Origin: Hymenobacter gelipurpurascens
GTDB lineage: Bacteria; Bacteroidota; Bacteroidia; Cytophagales; Hymenobacteraceae
Assembly: GCF_900187375.1 (NCBI RefSeq)
Contig: NZ_FYEW01000002.1
Coordinates: forward strand, 868,001 to 932,000
Length of the DNA stretch: 64,000 nucleotides
Reading direction: 5' to 3'
Shown here piece by piece: positions 33,729-41,994 of the stretch; the first letter of the stretch is position 1, and every line of letters begins with the position of its first letter. The position numbers and the translations under genes were made by a program. Under the pieces are notes generated by a model, which searched no databases, was not told where the DNA came from, and saw nothing but the letters and a program-made list of their open reading frames with translations.

Positions 33729-34868
33729 TTAAGCAGTTTTCAGGGCTAGAGCGGGTGTAGGCTGCACGCTGGCCACTACACGAAGGTACTTATCCAATAC
33801 AATGCGCTCATCAAATTTTTGCTCGGCCAGCTCGCGGCCGGCGCGGCCCATCTTTGCCAAGGCGGCGTCCGAGAGGCCTAGCACCTGCTGCATTTTGGCG
33901 GCCAAGTCCTGGGCATTGCGGACTTCACAGAGCAGGCCATTCTGTCCATCTACCACAGTTTCGCGGCAGCCGGGCACGTCTGTCGTCACGATGGGTTTGC
34001 CCATGGCGGCAGCTTCGAGCAGAGTTTTGGGCGTGCCTTCGCGATACGAGGGCAGCACTACGCAATCGGCCTGGGCAATGTGCTCGGCTACGTTGTCGGA
34101 GGTGCCCAGGTACTCTATGTTGCCGGCCTGCATCCACTGCTCAAACACGGCCCGCTTCACACCAACTCCACCCGACTCATCAATGCCGCCGAGCAGCTGA
34201 ATGCGCGTGCCGGGCACGGCCTCGCGCACTAAGCGGGCCGCCTCAAAATATTCTTCCACTCCTTTCTCGTACAGCACGCGCGCAATCATCAGGAAAGTGA
34301 AAGGCGTGTTGCGCACGAACTCCGTAGCGGGCCGAAACTTGTTGGTGTCGATGCCGGAGCCGGGCAGCAGATCCGTAATGCCCGGTGCTACCAGGCCGTG
34401 CTGCAGGAACAGCTGCCGGTCGTCGTCGTTCTGAAAAAAGATGCGCTTGGGGAAGCGGAACGCGAACCGATACAGGCCTAGCGCCACCTTGCTCACGAAG
34501 TTCTTCACAATGAACACCGTACCCAGGCCCGATACGTTATTCACGCTCGGGATGCCCGCCAGCTTAGCCGCGATGCTGCCGTAGATGTTCGGCTTGATGG
34601 TGTAGTGCAGCACCACATCGGGCTGCTCGCGCTTATAAATGCGGTAGAAACGGCCGGTTAACTGGGCATCTTTTACGGGGTTGGTGCCTTTGTTTTCCAT
34701 CAGAATGGGTACAAAGCGGCAGCCAAGTTCCGTTTCCAACCGTGCAGAGTAGTCGTCGGGCGGCGCAATGGCCAGCACCTCGTGGCCCGCATCCTGCAAC
34801 GCCTTTACTAGGCTGCGTCTGAAATTCCAGATATTCCAACTTGTGTTAATAACGATGGCAACGCGCAT
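33729..34868 (-). CDS. Family 4 glycosyltransferase
   Basis: 379 aa from MRVAIVINTSWNIWNFR (ATG at 34868); the 132-bp upstream extension carries the rare-codon intergenic DNA of the divergent gene and is rejected. GT4/GT-B fold: N-terminal VALVINTSW... strand and SGLGTVFIVKN, C-terminal UDP-sugar binding with SYREGTPKTLLEAAAMGKPIV (the EX7E motif). It transfers a sugar from a nucleotide donor to a glycan, in line with rfbC 32 bp downstream. Donor and acceptor are unknown. The order (this gene then rfbC) suggests an operon. Confidence 0.9.
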   Translation of the reverse strand: MRVAIVINTSWNIWNFRRSLVKALQDAGHEVLAIAPPDDYSARLETELGCRFVPILMENKGTNPVKDAQLTGRFYRIYKREQPDVVLHYTIKPNIYGSIAAKLAGIPSVNNVSGLGTVFIVKNFVSKVALGLYRFAFRFPKRIFFQNDDDRQLFLQHGLVAPGITDLLPGSGIDTNKFRPATEFVRNTPFTFLMIARVLYEKGVEEYFEAARLVREAVPGTRIQLLGGIDESGGVGVKRAVFEQWMQAGNIEYLGTSDNVAEHIAQADCVVLPSYREGTPKTLLEAAAMGKPIVTTDVPGCRETVVDGQNGLLCEVRNAQDLAAKMQQVLGLSDAALAKMGRAGRELAEQKFDERIVLDKYLRVVASVQPTPALALKTA

Positions 34869-35006
34869 TCGGGCAATGATGAAGTGAAACAGGCAATGGG
34901 CAGACCAACGCCTCCACAAAGGTAGCGTTCCTACGCACGGCGAAATCTGGAGTTCAGTAGTTTCCCTGGTTTTTACCACGCATCTGCTTGCTAACACCAC
35001 CGGCCT

Positions 35007-35014
35007 TACCTTTG
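35007..35014 (+). promoter_or_regulatory. -7 box TACCTTTG just before the cytochrome gene
   Basis: Exact TAnnTTTG. A TTG at 34988-34990 lies 16 bp upstream as a weak -33. With the box only 6 bp from ATG 35021, the transcript may be leaderless. Confidence 0.45.
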
Positions 35015-35020
35015 CAGCCT

Positions 35021-35791
35021 ATGTCTGCTTCTCTGATTTTGCTGCGCCTGCACCTACTGGTGGTGCTGGCATTTCTTGCGTTTTTCGCCTTCAAGGCGGC
35101 CTTATTGCTGCTCAACCGCCACGAGCAGTTACGCACCGTGCGGGCCCGCTCCCGCGTCGCCGACTCCGTACTAGGCCTCTTGATTTTATTTTCCGGCGGC
35201 CTGCTACTGGCCTACTACCCAGGCACTACGCCAGGCTGGCTCTGGCTGAAACTCGGGCTGGTGCTGGTGCTACTGCCACTGGCTATTGCGGCCATGCGCC
35301 GGCAAAACAAGCCCGGCGTGGTCCTGACGCTGCTGGGGTTTTTCTACGTGTATGGCCTGGCCGAAACCGGCAGCCTCTCCTTGCAGCGCCCGGCCGCGCC
35401 AGCCTCTTATGCCGTTACGCCTGGCCTAGCAGAATCCACCGCAACGCCTGACCCGGAGGCTCCGGCTCGTTTAGTCGATGATAGCACCTCAGCCAACACT
35501 ATTGCCGCCGTTGCAGCGGCGGCAGATGCTGCCGAAAACGCCGATGCCCCCGACGCTGCGCTTACGGCAGGTAAGGCTATTTTCACGCAGCGTTGCACTC
35601 CCTGCCACGGTGCTGATGGCCGCCTAGGCCTGAATGGCGCCCGCGACCTGACGAAAAGCAACCTGAATGCCGCCGGTCGCGTGTACATGGTTACCAACGG
35701 CAGCTTAAGCAAGAAAATGCCGAGCTTCCAGCAACAGCTCACCGAAGCCCAGATTCAGCAGGTTGTTGCGTATTCTCTTACTCTAAGGTAA
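35021..35791 (+). CDS. SirB-like membrane protein fused to cytochrome c domain
   Basis: 256 aa from MSASLILLRLHLLVVLAF (ATG at 35021). Residues 1-120 form four hydrophobic segments (LHLLVVLAFLAFFAFKAALL, SVLGLLILFSGGLLLA, WLKLGLVLVLLPLAIA, VVLTLLGFFYVYGL) like SirB. An Ala/Asp-rich linker follows (about 125-180). The C-terminal class I cytochrome c domain has heme-binding CTPCH (Cys192, Cys195, His196) and a Met ligand in KKMPSF (Met233). The protein is a membrane-anchored periplasmic cytochrome, most likely carrying electrons in a respiratory chain. The fusion itself is unusual. Confidence 0.85.
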   Translation: MSASLILLRLHLLVVLAFLAFFAFKAALLLLNRHEQLRTVRARSRVADSVLGLLILFSGGLLLAYYPGTTPGWLWLKLGLVLVLLPLAIAAMRRQNKPGVVLTLLGFFYVYGLAETGSLSLQRPAAPASYAVTPGLAESTATPDPEAPARLVDDSTSANTIAAVAAAADAAENADAPDAALTAGKAIFTQRCTPCHGADGRLGLNGARDLTKSNLNAAGRVYMVTNGSLSKKMPSFQQQLTEAQIQQVVAYSLTLR

Positions 35792-35877
35792 GACAGCCGT
35801 TGTAGGCCACTTCGGGCGGCTCGTAGTAGCTACCAAGTGGCCTAGCGCCTCTCTCACCTCCCACCAAGACCTCACAC

Positions 35878-37224
35878 ATGGCCAATAAACCTTCCTCCAA
35901 AGGCCGCCAGCCCGGCAAAAGTACCCGCCACCCCGGCGCCACCGACAACGTCAAAGGCCGCGTAGGCCGCATGCTGGCCAAATCAGAAAAGAATGGCACC
36001 TACGAAACCGCCACCGAGGCCGAAACCGCCGTGCTAGTGGCCGTGCCCGACAAACGCCAGGCTGACGCCCGCACCCAGGAATACCTCGATGAGCTGGAGT
36101 TTCTGGCCGAAACTGCCGGCGCCACCGTCACCAAGCGCTTCGTGCAGCGCCTCGATAAGCCCGATATCCGCACGTTTGTGGGCGAAGGCAAGCTGGAGGA
36201 AATCAGGGCCTACGTAGAGCACACGCAGGCCAGCATGGTGATTTTCGACGACGACCTTTCGCCTTCGCAGCTCCGCAACCTGGAGGCCGAGTTGAAGGTA
36301 AAAATCGTGGACCGCTCCCTGCTGATCATCGATATTTTCGCCAGCCGGGCTAAATCAGCCACGGCGCGGGCCCAGGTAGAGCTGGCGCAATACCAGTACC
36401 TGCTGCCCCGCCTCACGGGCCTCTGGAGCCACTTGGACAAGCAGCGGGGTGGTGGCGTAAGCCAGCGCGGACCGGGTGAAACCGAGATTGAGACTGACCG
36501 ACGCGTAGTGCGCGACCGGATAGCCTTGCTCAAGGAGAAGCTCAAGGATTTCGACAAGCAGAGCTCTACGCAACGCAAGGCCCGCACGGGCATTATTCGG
36601 GTGGCGCTGGTGGGCTACACCAACGTGGGCAAGAGCACCATCATGAACCTGCTGAGCCGCTCCGAGGTGTTTGCCGAAAACAAGCTCTTCGCCACCGTCG
36701 ACTCCACGGTGCGTAAGGTGGTGTTGGAAACCACGCCATTTTTGCTGTCTGATACCGTTGGGTTTATCCGTAAGCTGCCCACCCGCCTGATCGAGAGCTT
36801 CAAAAGCACCCTCGATGAGATTCGGGAAGCCGATTTGCTGGTGCACGTGGTGGACATTTCGCACCCCACGTTTGAAGAGCAGATTGCGGTAGTCAACGAA
36901 ACCCTCAAGGATATTGAGGCCGCCGACAAGCCCATGCTACTGGTGTTCAACAAGATCGACCTTTATAACCCCGAGCAGGCGCCCAGCGACCATCCTAATT
37001 TTGAGGGGATGAACGAGGACGACGATGCACCCGCCGCCCGCCCGACGCTGGAGCAACTCAAAGCCACGTACATGGCCAAAATGCACGATCCGGTTATCTT
37101 CATCTCGGCGCAGGAGCGCGAGAACATTGAGGAGTTGCGGGCCCTGTTGGTACGGCACGTTTCCCGGCTGTATGAGCAGCGCTACCCTTCAGTTCGGCCC
37201 ATCAGCGAGGATGAAACTGAATAA
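35878..37224 (+). CDS. hflX: Ribosome-associated GTPase HflX
   Basis: 448 aa. HflX rescues and splits stalled or hibernating ribosomes using GTP. The N-terminal HflX domain (about 45-230) includes FVGEGKLEE and the glycine-rich GGGVSQRGPGETEIETDRR. The GTPase domain carries G1 GYTNVGKST (about 246-254), G3 DTVGFIRKLP and G4 NKID. The ATG at 35878 is followed by a Lys/Arg-rich N-tail (ANKPSSKGRQPGK), a possible RNA contact. No operon partner is obvious. A terminator lies 24 bp after the stop. Confidence 0.95.
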   Translation: MANKPSSKGRQPGKSTRHPGATDNVKGRVGRMLAKSEKNGTYETATEAETAVLVAVPDKRQADARTQEYLDELEFLAETAGATVTKRFVQRLDKPDIRTFVGEGKLEEIRAYVEHTQASMVIFDDDLSPSQLRNLEAELKVKIVDRSLLIIDIFASRAKSATARAQVELAQYQYLLPRLTGLWSHLDKQRGGGVSQRGPGETEIETDRRVVRDRIALLKEKLKDFDKQSSTQRKARTGIIRVALVGYTNVGKSTIMNLLSRSEVFAENKLFATVDSTVRKVVLETTPFLLSDTVGFIRKLPTRLIESFKSTLDEIREADLLVHVVDISHPTFEEQIAVVNETLKDIEAADKPMLLVFNKIDLYNPEQAPSDHPNFEGMNEDDDAPAARPTLEQLKATYMAKMHDPVIFISAQERENIEELRALLVRHVSRLYEQRYPSVRPISEDETE

Positions 37225-37247
37225 GCACTAGCACGTAGTTGCTGACT

Positions 37248-37283
37248 GAAACCCGCCCAATTCAATATTGGGCGGGTTTTTTG
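37248..37283 (+). terminator. Terminator of hflX
   Basis: AAACCCGCCCAA/TTGGGCGGGTTT stem with a T-run, 24 bp past the stop. Confidence 0.9.
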
Positions 37284-37758
37284 TTCACGGCATGTGCTCA
37301 AATTGCCTTTGCGCTAACTAAATCCTGTTTTTATCACCATTTATATCGATAATAAGCCTATATATTGATGTATTTTCAATAATTTAGTCAATTCGTTCCC
37401 TTGCCATAACCAGCACACCTACACCTAACCGCATGTAGAAGCTTTTCTTCCGCCGCATCTACTCTTTTGTGCATCTCTACCAGGAAACGCGAAAAGGGAG
37501 TTTTAGCGCATGAAAAGTTTCTAGGCCTGTTTATCTAAACTGGTCACTTGCCTGAAGGCCCGCCGGCTCTCCAATTAAGAGGAGCCGGCGGGCTTTTCTG
37601 TTACTTTACCATGACCCAGGTAATGGCTGGCATCAGGCATTCGGTTCAGGCTGCTGCCCCAAAGCGGCACCGTTGAGCTTACCTTACTTCCCCGATTCCG
37701 TAAACCTTTTCCGTAGGCCACAGTAAAGAGGCCTGCCCACCCTTTTCACTCTCTCCCG
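37284..37758. other. Intergenic region between hflX and SixA-like gene
   Basis: About 475 bp. It has an AT-rich block (37300-37400) and, at 37558-37597, a second terminator-like hairpin with no gene before it. No ORF of coding character is seen on either strand. See the findings for the possible small RNA. Confidence 0.6.
37558..37597 (+). terminator. Orphan terminator-like hairpin
   Basis: 12-bp stem GCCCGCCGGCTC/GAGCCGGCGGGC around 12 bases, followed by TTTTCT. No coding gene lies between it and the hflX terminator. Confidence 0.75.
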
Positions 37759-38253
37759 ATGAAGACTTTGTACCTGATGCGTCATGCCAAATCGAGCTGG
37801 AGCTTTGATGATCTGACCGACCAGGAACGGCCCCTCAATGGCCGGGGCCGCGACGATGCGCCCACCATGGGTCAGGCTCTTGCCAACCGCAACATTCAGC
37901 TAAACCTGCTGGTGTCCTCCCCCGCTGTGCGGGCCCTGAGCACGGCTGCGCTGGTAGCCAAAGAGATAGACTACCCGCACGATAAAATCCAGGTGATAGA
38001 CCGCATCTACGGGGCCGAGGTGATGGACCTGCTGGACGTGGTGCGCCAGTTTCCGGACGAGGCCGACTCGGTGCTGCTGGTAGGCCACAACAATACGCTC
38101 ACGGAATTCGCCAACCTTCTCTCGCCGAGCTCCTTGCCGGAGCTGCCTACCGCCGCCATTGTGTGCTTGAAATTCAGCTGCGACCAGTGGGCGGCCATCA
38201 ACCAGAACAACGCCGAGCTGTACTTCTACGACCATCCGCGCCACGAAAATTAA
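37759..38253 (+). CDS. SixA-like histidine phosphatase
   Basis: 164 aa. A histidine phosphatase superfamily enzyme with the phosphoacceptor pair R8/H9 in LMRHAKSSWS, then NGRGRDDAPTMG, SSPAVRALSTA and the second His in LLVGHNNTLTEFA. The length and the missing RHG-to-RHA substitution fit the SixA clade, which removes phosphate from phosphohistidine signalling proteins (HPt) in Escherichia coli. The next gene, 77 bp on, is polyphosphate kinase, which suggests a link to phosphate or phospho-signalling metabolism. The target in this organism is not known. Confidence 0.87.
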   Translation: MKTLYLMRHAKSSWSFDDLTDQERPLNGRGRDDAPTMGQALANRNIQLNLLVSSPAVRALSTAALVAKEIDYPHDKIQVIDRIYGAEVMDLLDVVRQFPDEADSVLLVGHNNTLTEFANLLSPSSLPELPTAAIVCLKFSCDQWAAINQNNAELYFYDHPRHEN

Positions 38254-38330
38254 TGCAGCCGTAATGCCCGGCGCGTAAACTAGGAGCGCAATTTGTAGGC
38301 CACCTCCGCTGTATCACCACCCCTTTGCTC

Positions 38331-40451
38331 ATGGAAGAAACAAAACAGGTCCGCCCGCAGCTCTTAAACCGCGAATTAAGCTGGCTGGCCTTCAACCGCC
38401 GGGTATTGCAGGAAGCCCAGACCCCGGAAGTACCGCTGCTGGAACGCCTGAAGTTTCTGGCCATCTTCTCCAGCAACCTCGACGAATACTTCAAGGTGCG
38501 CGTGGCCACGCTGCGCCGCTTGGTAAAACTCAAAAAGAAAACCCGCGCCAAACTCGGCGAAGACCCCGTAGCGCAGCTCCACGATTTGCTGGCCGAAGTA
38601 GGCCGGCAGCAGCAGGAGTTCGGTGATACGTTTCGCAACGGCATTCTGCCGGAGCTGCGCCGCCAGCACATCCATCTGGTGTCGGAGCACGACCTGACGG
38701 AGGAGCAGCACGCTTGGGCAGTGGCCTACTTCCGCGAGAAGGTGCAGGACCTGCTTTCGCCCGTGATTCTGGACGAGAACCTGCACCACCTGTTCCTGCG
38801 CGACCAGAGCGTGTATCTCACCTTCTTCCTCTCGCAGCCTACCGAGAAAAAAAAGAAGCACGATGAGGAGCGCGTGCTGGTAATGGAGCTACCCACCAAG
38901 CGCCACGGTGGCCGCTTTGTGCAGCTGCCTACCCAAGGTGAAGAAAAATACGTGATGTTCCTAGATGACGTGATTCGCTGCGGCGCCTCGGAGCTGTTCC
39001 CGAAGTATAAGCAGGTGCAGGTGCACGCTATCAAGCTCTCCCGCGATGCCGAATTGGACATTCAGGAAGAGGTCTCCGGCAACATGCTGGCCAAGATCAA
39101 GAGCAGCTTACAGAAGCGCGAAACCGGCTATCCTGCCCGCCTGCTCTACGACCCTGCCATGCCCAAGGAAGTCCTGAAGGCCATTATGCAGAAGACCGGC
39201 ATCGGGAAAGAGGAGCTGGTGGAAGGCAGCCGCTACCACAACTTCCGCGACTTCTTCGGTTTCCCGGACCTAGGCCTCCCGCATTTGCAGTATGCGGAGC
39301 AGCCGCCGCTGCCCCACCCCACGCTGCCGCGCACCGGCAAAATGCTGCCCGCCATTGCTGAGCGCGACCATCTGCTGCACCTGCCCTACCAATCCTTCGA
39401 CTATGTAACACGCCTGATTCTGGAGGCCGCCCAGGACCCCTTGGTGAGCGGCATCAGTATCACGCTCTACCGGGTTTCGGGCAAGAGCGAGGTGGCCAAG
39501 GCCCTGCTGAAAGCCGCCAAAAACGGCAAGCAAGTAACGGTAGTAGTAGAGCTGAAGGCCCGCTTCGATGAGGAAAGCAACATGTTCTGGGCCGAGAAGC
39601 TGCAAAAAGCGGGTGCCAACGTCATTTTTGGCATTCCTGATCTGAAAGTGCACAGCAAGCTGCTGCTCATCACGCGCGCCGAGGAAGATCAGAACAAGCT
39701 GTATGCTTACCTGAGCACCGGCAACTTCAACGAGGTTACCAGCAATATTTACGCCGACCACGGCGTATTCACGGCCCACCCCGAGCTGACCCGCGAGATG
39801 GCCGAGGTGTTCCGCTACTTCCACGACCGCCAGGACAAAACCGGCCAATTCCATCATCTGCTGGTAGCGCCCTTCGAGCTGCGCGAGCGACTCAATGCCC
39901 TCATCGACCACGAAATTAAGCTGGCGAAGAAGGGCAAAGAGGCCTACATCATTCTCAAACTTAATGCCTTGCAGGATGAGCGCATGATCCTGAAGCTCTA
40001 CGAGGCTAGCCAGGCCGGCGTGCGGGTGGAGCTGCTTATTCGGGGCATATCTTGCCTGATACCGGAGCTGGAAGGCCAGAGCGAGAACATCAGCCAGCGC
40101 GGCATGGTAGACCGCTACCTGGAGCACGCCCGCGTGTATGTATTCGGCAACGGCGGTGAGGAAAAGGTGTACGTAGCTTCTTCTGACTGGATGGCCCGCA
40201 ACCTCGACCGGCGCGTAGAGGTAGCCTTCCCGATTCTGCAGGACGACCTGCGCGCCGAAGTGCGCCACCTACTGGACCTGCAGCGCCAGGACAACGTAAA
40301 ATCGCGCGACTGCCACAACAACTTCATCGGCCGCGACGACGTGGAAGCCGGCAAGATTCAGGCCCAGGTAGAAACCTATCAGTATCTGAAAAAGCTCAGC
40401 ACCAAGCGCCGCAAAGCCGCCCTTACCGCCGCCAAGCAGCCTAAGGTATAA
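38331..40451 (+). CDS. ppk1: Polyphosphate kinase 1
   Basis: 706 aa from the ATG at 38331 (MEETKQVRPQLLNRELSWL); a TTG 6 bp upstream is in frame. PPK1 makes polyphosphate from ATP through a phosphohistidine. Four-domain layout: N-terminal NRELSWLAFN, head domain to about 330, C1 with KVHSKLLLI (active His about 441) and C2 with GNGGEEKVYVASSDW, NLDRRVEVAF. The 80 C-terminal residues are less conserved and Lys/Arg-rich. It follows the SixA-like gene, probably in one operon. It is a stress and energy-storage enzyme. Confidence 0.97.
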   Translation: MEETKQVRPQLLNRELSWLAFNRRVLQEAQTPEVPLLERLKFLAIFSSNLDEYFKVRVATLRRLVKLKKKTRAKLGEDPVAQLHDLLAEVGRQQQEFGDTFRNGILPELRRQHIHLVSEHDLTEEQHAWAVAYFREKVQDLLSPVILDENLHHLFLRDQSVYLTFFLSQPTEKKKKHDEERVLVMELPTKRHGGRFVQLPTQGEEKYVMFLDDVIRCGASELFPKYKQVQVHAIKLSRDAELDIQEEVSGNMLAKIKSSLQKRETGYPARLLYDPAMPKEVLKAIMQKTGIGKEELVEGSRYHNFRDFFGFPDLGLPHLQYAEQPPLPHPTLPRTGKMLPAIAERDHLLHLPYQSFDYVTRLILEAAQDPLVSGISITLYRVSGKSEVAKALLKAAKNGKQVTVVVELKARFDEESNMFWAEKLQKAGANVIFGIPDLKVHSKLLLITRAEEDQNKLYAYLSTGNFNEVTSNIYADHGVFTAHPELTREMAEVFRYFHDRQDKTGQFHHLLVAPFELRERLNALIDHEIKLAKKGKEAYIILKLNALQDERMILKLYEASQAGVRVELLIRGISCLIPELEGQSENISQRGMVDRYLEHARVYVFGNGGEEKVYVASSDWMARNLDRRVEVAFPILQDDLRAEVRHLLDLQRQDNVKSRDCHNNFIGRDDVEAGKIQAQVETYQYLKKLSTKRRKAALTAAKQPKV

Positions 40452-40493
40452 GTAGCTAGTGGCCTAGAGAAGTTCAACAGGGAGTACCATAAG

Positions 40494-40533
40494 AGAACGT
40501 CATGTATCTGGTGCAATCGAGACATGACGTTCT
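40494..40533. repeat. Hairpin AGAACGTCATGT/ACATGACGTTCT after ppk1
   Basis: 12-bp perfect inverted repeat with 16-base spacer, 42 bp past ppk1. The arm shares CGTCATGT with the longer repeat at 54981-55075, so it may be a decayed member. Confidence 0.6.
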
Positions 40534-40596
40534 GTTGGCAAGCTGGAGCCGTTGCGTTTCTATAGCCTAGGCCACTTTGTTGTGTCCCATCATCAG

Positions 40597-40637
40597 AAAA
40601 GCCCCTTCTTCCTGTGTCAGGCAGAAGGGGCTTTTAC
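40597..40637. terminator. Hairpin between ppk1 and DUF6268 gene
   Basis: AAAAGCCCCTTCT/AGAAGGGGCTTTT 13-bp stem, T-run on both strands. Bidirectional terminator for convergent genes. Confidence 0.88.
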
Positions 40638-40645
40638 TTTTTCAG

Positions 40646-40657
40646 TGGCCTAGGCCA
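40646..40657. repeat. 12-bp palindrome TGGCCTAGGCCA
   Basis: Exact copy 16 bp before the DUF6268 stop codon; flanking bases extend the symmetry (AGTGG...CCACT). Confidence 0.7.
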
Positions 40658-40673
40658 CTATTGGGGTGCCAGT

Positions 40674-41822
40674 TTAGCGGCCGCCGGTAGTTTTATTCAG
40701 GAACTTGCGGGGAGGCACCAGAAATAGCTCGATGCTGGCGTAGGGCGCGCCGCCCAGCGTGTTCTGGATGATTTTGGGCCGGGTGCCGCTGCCAAAGGCA
40801 AACAACCCCCGCTTGTTTCCTTCTTCATCGAAGGCATTGAAGGAGTAGTTGTAGCGGTAGCCACCTTCCACCCCGAACCAGAGGAAATCGTAAATCTCGC
40901 GTTCCATGCGCAGCCTAAACTTCACTTCCGTTTCGCGCACAATCAGCGTCTGTAGGCCATTAGCTAGCTTTTCGCGCAGCTTGATGTTGTAGTTGAGGCC
41001 ATCGACGGTGTAGCCCCCAAAGAGCAGCGTTTTGGGCGAGACATTGTAGCGGGCCGTTACGCGGGCCGGGAACAGCGCCTCTACGCCCCAGCGCGGGTTA
41101 AACGTGCGGTTGTACAGGATAACCGGGTACAGGCTCTGCCGCCCGAACGTGTAGCCCAGCTGTGCCCCCACACCCCAGGCAAAATTGGGAGTACGCTTCC
41201 AGCCATAAATAAACTCGCCCGACATCTTCAGGTAGTCCGGAATGGTCAGCTCCGAGGAAGTGTAGTCGCCGTTCAGCTCGCCCTTGATGCGGGCAATGTA
41301 CCAGTGCACCTCATCAACAGGCCGAATTACGGCCACCTGCGTGCCGATGGTCTTCAGGCCTTTATCCTCAAGGTTGCGGTAGAAAACGGAGTTTTCGGGG
41401 TTCTTGAACTGGAACTCCTCCCGGTCGTAGTTGATGCCCAGCACTACTTTCAGGTGCGGATGATTCCAGACCGGAATGTAGCCTTTGATAAATGCCCGGC
41501 GGTTTTTGGTGACGGTAGTGCTGGCTTTCGTGCCTGGCTCCCGGTCATTGATATCGGAGTTGACCTTGAAATCAGACAAGCTCTCCAGGTGCGCTACCAG
41601 GCCTTTGCTAGGCCCCATACCCAGCACGCTGGGCACGGCAAACTCCTTGTCGCGGCCTACCCGGTTTGCGGAGGCGGTATCCCCGGGTAAGGGAGCAGCC
41701 GGCGGATATACGGGCGGCGTGGTGGGTGTCACCTGGGCCTGTGCCGCCAGCGTACCTACCAGCAGTCCGGCGGTAGCCAGCGGCCGGGTCAGGCGTCCAA
41801 TCAGCGTCGAGAATAGAGTCAT
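40674..41822 (-). CDS. DUF6268 outer-membrane barrel-like protein
   Basis: 382 aa. Signal peptide (cleavage near AAQAQV), Pro-rich start (TPTTPPVYPPAAPLPGD), then a beta-strand-rich chain of alternating aromatic residues (NYDREEFQF, YGWKRTPNFAWGVGAQLGY, FLWFGVEGGYRYNYSF) typical of small outer-membrane barrels. It matches the DUF6268 family as far as I can recall. Function unknown. Downstream of, and on the same strand as, the phosphoesterase-BamA gene, but a terminator and a long inverted repeat separate them. Confidence 0.75.
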   Translation of the reverse strand: MTLFSTLIGRLTRPLATAGLLVGTLAAQAQVTPTTPPVYPPAAPLPGDTASANRVGRDKEFAVPSVLGMGPSKGLVAHLESLSDFKVNSDINDREPGTKASTTVTKNRRAFIKGYIPVWNHPHLKVVLGINYDREEFQFKNPENSVFYRNLEDKGLKTIGTQVAVIRPVDEVHWYIARIKGELNGDYTSSELTIPDYLKMSGEFIYGWKRTPNFAWGVGAQLGYTFGRQSLYPVILYNRTFNPRWGVEALFPARVTARYNVSPKTLLFGGYTVDGLNYNIKLREKLANGLQTLIVRETEVKFRLRMEREIYDFLWFGVEGGYRYNYSFNAFDEEGNKRGLFAFGSGTRPKIIQNTLGGAPYASIELFLVPPRKFLNKTTGGR

Positions 41823-41842
41823 GAGGGAAGGGGGATAAAAGC

Positions 41843-41875
41843 AAAAAGACGTCAGGCTAGCCTTAACGTCTTTTT
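41843..41875 (-). terminator. Terminator of the phosphoesterase-BamA gene
   Basis: AAAAAGACGT/ACGTCTTTTT 10-bp stem around AGGCTAGCCT. The T-run lies on the left, so it serves minus-strand transcription. Confidence 0.75.
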
Positions 41876-41913
41876 GAAAAAAAGGATGAGGAAGGAAGTG
41901 GTGAAGTAGGGAG

Positions 41914-41989
41914 ATGGTGAGTTTGACGTTCGACTGGCCTAGAGGCGTGGCAGGCCAGTTCTAGGCCAGTCGAACGTCAAACTCACCAT
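41914..41989. repeat. 29-bp perfect inverted repeat containing TGGCCTAG
   Basis: Arms 41914-41942 and 41961-41989 (ATGGTGAGTTTGACGTTCG... and its complement). Each arm ends in the octamer GGCCTAG. The same sequence, with AC replaced by CT, recurs at 49044-49134. Confidence 0.85.
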
Positions 41990-41994
41990 ATCAC

